A DNA stretch of 64,000 nucleotides from Paraburkholderia sp. BL25I1N1 (GTDB lineage Bacteria; Pseudomonadota; Gammaproteobacteria; Burkholderiales; Burkholderiaceae): positions 372,001 through 436,000 of the forward strand of contig NZ_PVZB01000002.1 of assembly GCF_003002025.1 (NCBI RefSeq), given 5' to 3'. Under the pieces are notes generated by a model, which was not told where the DNA came from, searched no databases, and saw nothing but the letters and a program-made list of their open reading frames with translations. Positions 59,647 through 64,000 of the stretch are shown here, piece after piece (the first letter of the stretch is position 1; each line of letters opens with the position of its first letter). Made by a program: the position numbers and the translations under genes.

Positions 59647-60285
59647 TTAGACGAGCGCACGCATGGCGACGTCCACGATTCCTATCAGCGCGTCTTCCTT
59701 GTGAGCGACCCGCCCCAGCACCCGCAGCCCTTGCATGACGCAGAGCAGAAAATCGCCGACAGCTTTTTCGTCGAGCGTGGAGTTGAAGGCGCCGCTCGCC
59801 TGACCGCGTATCACCGACGCCGCCAGCAGCGTCGCCATGCGGCGCTGAATCGCGGCGACGCGGGTGCGCAGTTGTTCGTCGCCCGGTTGCATTTCAAGCG
59901 TGGTGTTGGTGATGAAACAGCTACGCTCGCCGGTGAGCGCGCACGCGACCCGAGCGTAATGCAGCAAAGCGTTGCGCAGCGATTCTTCCGGCGGCACGGG
60001 TGCGTTCAGCCGCTCGGCGAGCCGTGCGACCGACCCTTCCGCATAGTGATCCAGCGCGGCCAGCATGATGCCGTGCTTGTCGCCGAACACGCCGTAGAGA
60101 CTCCCGCGCAACAGGCCGGTGGCTTTGCACAGGTCGTCGATCGAGGTGGCGTGGTAGCCGTGATTCCAGAACACCTGGCTCGCGCTCGCCAATACCGTGT
60201 CCGTGTCGAACTCGCGCGGCCTGCCGCGCGAGCAGACCTCGCCGGCTTTCTTCGTGGATTGTTTCGAATCGCCTGATTGCTTCAT
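59647..60285 (-). CDS. TetR/AcrR-family repressor
   Basis: A 212-residue regulator. The N-terminal helix-turn-helix reads VLASASQVFWNHGYHATSID, DLCKATGLLRGSLYGVFGDK. The C-terminal ligand domain contains CALTGERSCFITNTTLEMQ and a conserved Cys, as in the group that controls MFS or oxidoreductase genes. It lies first in an operon with the MFS exporter and probably represses both. A candidate operator sits 14 bp upstream of ATG 60285. Confidence 0.9.
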   Translation of the reverse strand: MKQSGDSKQSTKKAGEVCSRGRPREFDTDTVLASASQVFWNHGYHATSIDDLCKATGLLRGSLYGVFGDKHGIMLAALDHYAEGSVARLAERLNAPVPPEESLRNALLHYARVACALTGERSCFITNTTLEMQPGDEQLRTRVAAIQRRMATLLAASVIRGQASGAFNSTLDEKAVGDFLLCVMQGLRVLGRVAHKEDALIGIVDVAMRALV

Positions 60286-60298
60286 GCAGCGGATATTA

Positions 60299-60312
60299 TG
60301 ACTAACCGTTCA
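60299..60312. promoter_or_regulatory. Candidate TetR operator, copy 2
   Basis: TGACTAACCGTTCA lies 14 bp upstream of the TetR start. It is near-identical to the copy at the exporter start (59615-59628), which supports a shared protein-binding site. Confidence 0.5.
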
Positions 60313-60357
60313 AGAAATCAAGACGAGTTTCCGTAGGCGTGAGTGTCCGAGAGATCG

Positions 60358-60436
60358 TGTCCCTGCACAATAGACCGCGAAAATTGAGCAATAGACTCGG
60401 AAACCTCGCTGGACAGCCGTGCAATAGACCTCGAAA
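60358..60436. repeat. Three CAATAGAC repeats resembling an IS21-family end
   Basis: CAATAGAC occurs at 60368, 60389 and 60422, each followed by a (C)TCG/GCG-AAA-like tail, after a 5' TG at 60358. Multiple short terminal repeats starting with TG are a feature of IS21-family ends. No istA/istB genes are present, so this may be a leftover terminus. Confidence 0.4.
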
Positions 60437-61220
60437 AATGAAAGCTGTCTTTAATATTTAAGTATCAGCCGCTTTCGCACAGAGTCGGCCTGCAATAATT
60501 CGAGAGGTCGTTGGCCTTCCCGCAGAGCCACGCCAAAGCTCGATCAGCGTCGCTTTGCCTGCAGACAATTTCCTCGCTACCCTCGCACATCACAACTAAC
60601 TCGCGATGCACGAGCGTGCGCGGGCGACAACAACTCTACGTTAGATGAACCGCAGCGATATCGCCATCACACCTTGCACACACAAGGCCGACGAATCGGG
60701 GTACCTCTTGCCCCGTCACCTTCGATCGTCGCGTAGCCGAACACTATGGCGGCACAAATACTCGAGGCCGCAAGCAGTTCCAACTTCGACATCCGAAACC
60801 GAACAATCAAAATGAGGGCGTGCCGATCGACAAGAGCCCATACGATTGAGACTTGAAGCTCTCATGGCGTTAAAAACATTCGAACTCTTTGCCGCCTTCA
60901 GTGCGAGCAGCTCAGAGCGTAACCATTACGATTGCTCGTCTGCAGGCGAGTACTCGTAGCGTGGACGGCCAATGGCAATCACCGCTGGTGAACTGCCAAG
61001 CCGATTGACTCGATATCGGCCATTGCCGACGCTCGCCGTTCCGTCGCCGTGCGGCTGCAGAGCACCACTTTGCTGTAATCCGCAATGAGATGCAGTCGAA
61101 CGTCGGCTTCCGGGAACGGCGAACGAGTCTTGACGACCCGTTGCCGCCCTTCGATGCCGCCTGAATCAACGGCAGCTTGCGAGGCAGAGTGTGTGAAAAC
61201 GCATTGATCGCCTAAACTGA
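60437..61220. other. Degenerate region without intact gene
   Basis: About 780 bp. A minus-strand frame at 60979-61221 is open from stop to stop for about 80 codons and reads protein-like (VVKTRSPFPEADVRLHLIAD) but has no start codon and no family I recognise, suggesting a gene fragment. The rest shows no coding signal. Composition is lower in GC than the backbone. Confidence 0.4.
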
Positions 61221-61673
61221 ATCAACGCACTTGCGCCGTATCTTCCCGACGATCTTGAGATGGAAACGTTCATGGGGTTGAGTGTGTTCGACAAACCATC
61301 GGCCATTACGAACGCAGCAGTCGCTCCTTCGGTCGCCATGTGCGACGTGTCTGATCAAGGACGGTCACTTCAATTCGACTTGGGAACAGTCGCGAGCATG
61401 AAAGGAGAGACGCATTCAGCTTCGCTCGTGCTTGAGTCCTACGGTGGCATCAGTCGGAAGTTCGACGTTACGCTCGGACTCGAGTACATCGCAGGCATGC
61501 CCTCAAAGCCGCTGAACAAGCTTCCGAAGACTCAGCAAGCACAAATGCGTGACCTCTACGTGGCGATGTCACGTCCAACTACCTTGCTATGTCTTGCGGC
61601 AAACGCGAGTCGTGTCCCACAGACAATACGCAATGCCCTAACTGGAAAAGGATGGCAGATTGAAACGGTATCA
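61221..61673 (+). pseudogene. C-terminal fragment of a UvrD-type helicase
   Basis: The frame opens after a stop at 61218-61220 and reads LAPYLPDDLEMETFMGLSVF, then LGTVASMKGETHSASLVLE and MRDLYVAMSRPTTLLCLAAN. KGETH followed by LVLE and LYVAxSRPTxLLCLA are the last helicase motifs (V and VI) of UvrD-like proteins, particularly those paired with OLD-family ATPases (Gabija GajB-like). All ATP-binding motifs upstream are missing. After about residue 137 from the first ATG the frame runs on to 61949 in unrelated sequence, so the 3' end is also disrupted. Confidence 0.65.
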
Positions 61674-62338
61674 GCCTTCCCCGACATGGCTCTCGGGTCG
61701 GCCTGCGCATCGTCCTTTTCGAGGCTTGCTCGGCGTTCACTCGCGTTACGGCCTGCACACTCGCCCCGTCACCGTATTTCGCGACACGCTTCACCGAAGG
61801 CTTCAACCGCTTCGTTACCTCCACGATTGCTCCGGTTGCTTCCGGCTGGAGCGGTTGCCGGGTGGGGCTTTCACCCACTGGAAAAGCGCCGCCTTTTCAC
61901 GGCGCACGCCATGAAGGGACACCCATTAGCCGGCCGGAGTCAAGGGTAAAAGAAGTACGCCGCAAACAGTTGCGTCAATTCACAGCGAGGACAGTGCGCC
62001 ATCTTCATTGGTGCAAACAGTAACCGCGCCCGTTTTCTCAATCATTGGTTGCGAACTGAATCGCACCAGACACCCGTCGGGATCAAGCCGGTCGCAAAGC
62101 TTCGCGACCGGCCCTGGCGGCAGTCGCCGCCCCAGAGAAACTTTGGTGCCAGACCGTGTCCAGGGGGTTGTTTGCATTCCCTGTGGCTATCGCCATGACG
62201 ACGCCAGTCCTTTGATGGCTCACGGCCTGGGCGATTCAGCGTTCTGCATGCGTTCAGATGGCACAAGGGCGGCGTCCAAATCATTCGGATGGATTTACAC
62301 CAGTCCCTTCACCTGGCTCATCGCCCCTGGCCAAACCG
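61674..62338. other. Noncoding stretch between helicase remnant and IS110 transposase
   Basis: 61680-61920 is open in two plus frames and one minus frame with Arg/Ser/Pro-rich products, a sign of GC-rich noncoding DNA. From memory similar small spurious products are often annotated near mobile DNA in proteobacteria, but I cannot name the element. 61980-62338 lies downstream of the transposase and contains two adjacent hairpins. Confidence 0.35.
62087..62131 (-). other. Two adjacent hairpins downstream of the IS110 transposase
   Basis: GCCGGTCGC/GCGACCGGC (62087-62112) encloses a near-palindromic 8-base centre. GGCGGC/GCCGCC (62116-62131) with a 4-base loop follows after three bases. They lie about 210-250 bp after the transposase stop. 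In IS1111-group elements the guide RNA is encoded 3' of the transposase; this structured segment is a candidate. Confidence 0.35.
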
Positions 62339-63352
62339 TTACCCGAAACACAGGTGTACATCGAAGGGCTTCTGGTCTCGCAGCATGTGGTAGCACGCCC
62401 GCGCAAGCTTGTGTGCCAGTGCCTTGATCGCCAGGACGCGGTTCGTCCTGCTCTTCTTGCGATCGTAAAAGCTTCTGGCCTGCGGGCAGTGACGCATCGC
62501 GAAGTTCGCTGCCTCGACAAACGCCCACGCGAGATACTTGTTGCCGTTCCTGGTATTGCCTTCGCCTTTCTTCCTGCCGTTACTCTCCCTCAGACTGTCA
62601 ACGCAGCGACAGTAGGAACTGAAGTTGCCGACCTGGGTAAAGCGGCTGATCGATCCGGTCTCGAGCATGATCGTGGTCGCGAGCGTGTCGCCGATGCCCG
62701 GCACCGTCCTGAGCAGGTGGTACTCGGCACGCAGACTTACGCATTCCTTCAATCGCTTCTCCAGCGCTTCGATCTGCTGCCCCAGCGCCTGGCTGACCGC
62801 GCGGTTGGCCTCCAGAGCCAGCGCGACATCGGGCGCCAGTGCAAATTCATCGATCTGACTGGCCGTCAGGCGTTTGACTGCCTCGCCATTTATCCTGCTC
62901 CCTGTCTGCCGCATCAGGATGCCCTCGATCGAAAGGATTTGTGCTGTGCGATAGCGCACCAGTTGCATGCGCTTGCGTGCCAGGTCGCGTGCCCCGCGTT
63001 CCTCGCGCGGATAGACATAGCCCTCGGGCAGCACGCCGAGCCTCAGCAACTGCGCCAGATAGGCCGCATCGGCGAAATCTCCGCTGTGTTTAAGTCCGTC
63101 GTATTTCCTGATGGCAGCGGGATGGGCCAGGTGTACCCGGTAACCTGAATCCATCAGTCCATCCACCAGCCAGTACCAGTTGTACGTGCTCTCGACGACC
63201 ACACCCGCCAGTTCGTTCCGGTACGGTTCAAGGGCTGCCGCAAGCTGCGCGAGCTCGTTCGGCAGGCGTTTCTGGTACACGATGCGATCGTTATCGTCGC
63301 TGACGATAATGACGCAGTTGTTCGAATGCAGGTCCATGCCACAATAGTTCAT
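62339..63352 (-). CDS. IS110-family transposase
   Basis: A 337-residue DEDD recombinase from ATG 63352, with GGAG upstream. The RuvC-like domain shows the first Asp in YCGMDLHSNN, Glu in VVVESTYNWYW and the Asp pair in HSGDFADAAYLAQLL. The C-terminal Tnp domain has VPGIGDTLATTIMLE and SLRESNGRKKGEGNTRNGN with the catalytic Ser region. No frameshift is seen, so it may be active. Such enzymes use an element-encoded structured RNA to choose target and donor DNA. IS110 versus IS1111 subgroup is not settled. Confidence 0.92.
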   Translation of the reverse strand: MNYCGMDLHSNNCVIIVSDDNDRIVYQKRLPNELAQLAAALEPYRNELAGVVVESTYNWYWLVDGLMDSGYRVHLAHPAAIRKYDGLKHSGDFADAAYLAQLLRLGVLPEGYVYPREERGARDLARKRMQLVRYRTAQILSIEGILMRQTGSRINGEAVKRLTASQIDEFALAPDVALALEANRAVSQALGQQIEALEKRLKECVSLRAEYHLLRTVPGIGDTLATTIMLETGSISRFTQVGNFSSYCRCVDSLRESNGRKKGEGNTRNGNKYLAWAFVEAANFAMRHCPQARSFYDRKKSRTNRVLAIKALAHKLARACYHMLRDQKPFDVHLCFG

Positions 63353-63510
63353 GTCGGTCTCCGCAGGGTCAAAGTGCGTTTCGCAAACTGACTTTAACCC
63401 TCGTCGCACAACCGCGGCGAGGAGGCCGGCTACATGATCATCATTCGACTCAGCGCCAGCAATCCGCCCTTATAAATGCGGTGTGGCAGATCGCACGCTT
63501 ACAGTAAAAG

Positions 63511-63765
63511 TTGTGCGTCGAAGATTGTTGTGGGTTCGGCTGGGGATACCGCGCCTTCGCGCTGCCATTTGAAGTCGTTTGCGAAGAGCTTGGTGCTCGC
63601 AATGAGACTGCACACCAGGTGCGACTCGCGTTCGAGTTGAACAAACGTCGAATTCTAAGGACCGTGCAACGATATGGAGCAGAATCTGCAACAGGCGAGC
63701 ACATAAGGCTCTCGGTCGCAGATCTTCAGTGCATGACGCCCCAACTCGACTACTTCGGAGCGTAA
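63511..63765 (+). CDS. DUF1488-like protein, probably 5'-truncated
   Basis: An 84-codon frame with a TTG as its only early start. FALPFEVVCEELGARNETA, QVRLAFELNKRRILRTVQRY and GEHIRLSVADL follow the DUF1488 pattern seen also in the gene at 35731-36033. The N-terminus (CVEDCCGFGWGYR) does not fit the family and no ribosome site is evident. It begins close to the presumed IS110 end, so insertion may have removed the true start. Confidence 0.45.
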   Translation: MCVEDCCGFGWGYRAFALPFEVVCEELGARNETAHQVRLAFELNKRRILRTVQRYGAESATGEHIRLSVADLQCMTPQLDYFGA

Positions 63766-64000
63766 ATGCCGACAGACCGCTCTTGGCCGATGTACAGGTG
63801 CCTGCTGACGCGTTTGACGGTTGCAACCCGGTCTATGACGAAAGAGATGCACGCGAGGCTGGATGCATGGCACACCGGCGTCAAGCTCCAAGATCTGTTC
63901 ATCGCAGATGACAATGAGGCGAACACCGAAGCGTTCCGCAGGATCGGCGAAAGGCCCCAGCCGCTTCATCTTCGGGTATATTGGGGTCTGCTGTTCACAT
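63766..64000 (+). CDS. Unrecognised open frame running off the window
   Basis: Directly after the stop of the DUF1488-like frame, ATG 63766 opens a frame of 78 codons that has no stop before the window ends. It includes MTKEMHARLDAWHTGVKLQD and EAFRRIGERPQPLHLRVYW, which look protein-like. No family is recognised; it is partial at the 3' end. Confidence 0.3.
   Translation, partial: MPTDRSWPMYRCLLTRLTVATRSMTKEMHARLDAWHTGVKLQDLFIADDNEANTEAFRRIGERPQPLHLRVYWGLLFT

Larger units (their letters stand above)
62040..63480 (-). mobile_element. IS110-family insertion sequence (ends estimated)
   Basis: The transposase gene and its hairpin-rich flanks make up the element. IS110 elements lack normal terminal inverted repeats, so I cannot fix the ends. 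A 5' hairpin (CCTCG-T-CGC / GCG-G-CGAGG, 63399-63422) lies upstream of the transposase, and two hairpins lie downstream. Confidence 0.4.

Noticed and set aside
60912..61169. 85-codon minus-strand frame with an ATG
   Set aside because: Ser/Arg/Trp-rich and unlike a protein; a neighbouring start-less frame reads better, so only a remnant is noted.
60437..62338. Intact defence system in the degraded region
   Set aside because: Only the last helicase motifs survive; no ATPase, nuclease or toxin gene is complete here.

Overview
The window looks like chromosomal DNA of a Burkholderiaceae member, most likely Paraburkholderia. The sequence is GC-rich. Genes read strongly in one frame with long mirror open frames in the others. 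The gene set includes an rpfF/rpfR (BDSF) pair, a stand-alone rpoN, a VpsR-type sigma-54 activator and many small stress proteins typical of beta-proteobacteria. The genus is inferred from gene content only.

0-6.6 kb: a DUF2325 protein, then a molybdenum locus. This holds a short ModE-like regulator, a truncated and frameshifted nifQ-like remnant, a ModE-box-like dyad, modA, and a fused permease-ATPase (modBC). It is followed convergently by a NAMPT-type nicotinamide phosphoribosyltransferase. 6.9-13.7 kb: an orphan TadZ/CpaE-like ATPase with a small companion, a 1.3-kb gap without recognisable genes, a VpsR-like sigma-54 activator, a DHA2 drug exporter and a NIPSNAP protein. 13.7-22 kb: a hexanucleotide repeat tract, a YbiO-like MscS channel, an alpha/beta hydrolase, and a two-gene DNA-repair operon (FAN1-type VRR-NUC nuclease plus XPD/DinG-type helicase) behind a perfect LexA box. 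22-28 kb: the lutABC lactate-oxidation operon and its probable FadR-family repressor, with a hipBA toxin-antitoxin pair between them. 28-33 kb: an S10 peptidase, an aminotransferase and an orphan rpoN.

33.3-41.1 kb is a run of small stress-type genes: BON, PA2169-family, glycine-zipper, DUF1488, DUF4142, PfpI, an acidic protein, a eukaryote-type topoisomerase IB, PRC-barrel and DUF3175. A CPA1 antiporter and a FUSC membrane protein follow. 43-50 kb: an AraC regulator divergent from a carboxymuconolactone-decarboxylase-like protein, an aldo/keto reductase, and the very large Lhr helicase. 50.6-53.6 kb: convergent rpfR (PAS-GGDEF-EAL, BDSF receptor) and rpfF (BDSF synthase). 54-60.3 kb: an Ldh-family dehydrogenase and M20 peptidase operon, a superinfection-immunity-like protein, a YodC-like protein, and a TetR-MFS operon with two matching candidate operators.

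60.3 kb to the end is degraded, mobile DNA. It holds repeats resembling an IS21-family terminus, the C-terminal remnant of a UvrD-type (possibly Gabija GajB-like) helicase, an unexplained stretch open in several frames, and an IS110-family transposase flanked by hairpin-rich noncoding DNA that may encode its guide (bridge/seek) RNA. A probably truncated DUF1488-like gene and a frame running off the window follow. No tRNA, rRNA or CRISPR array was seen.
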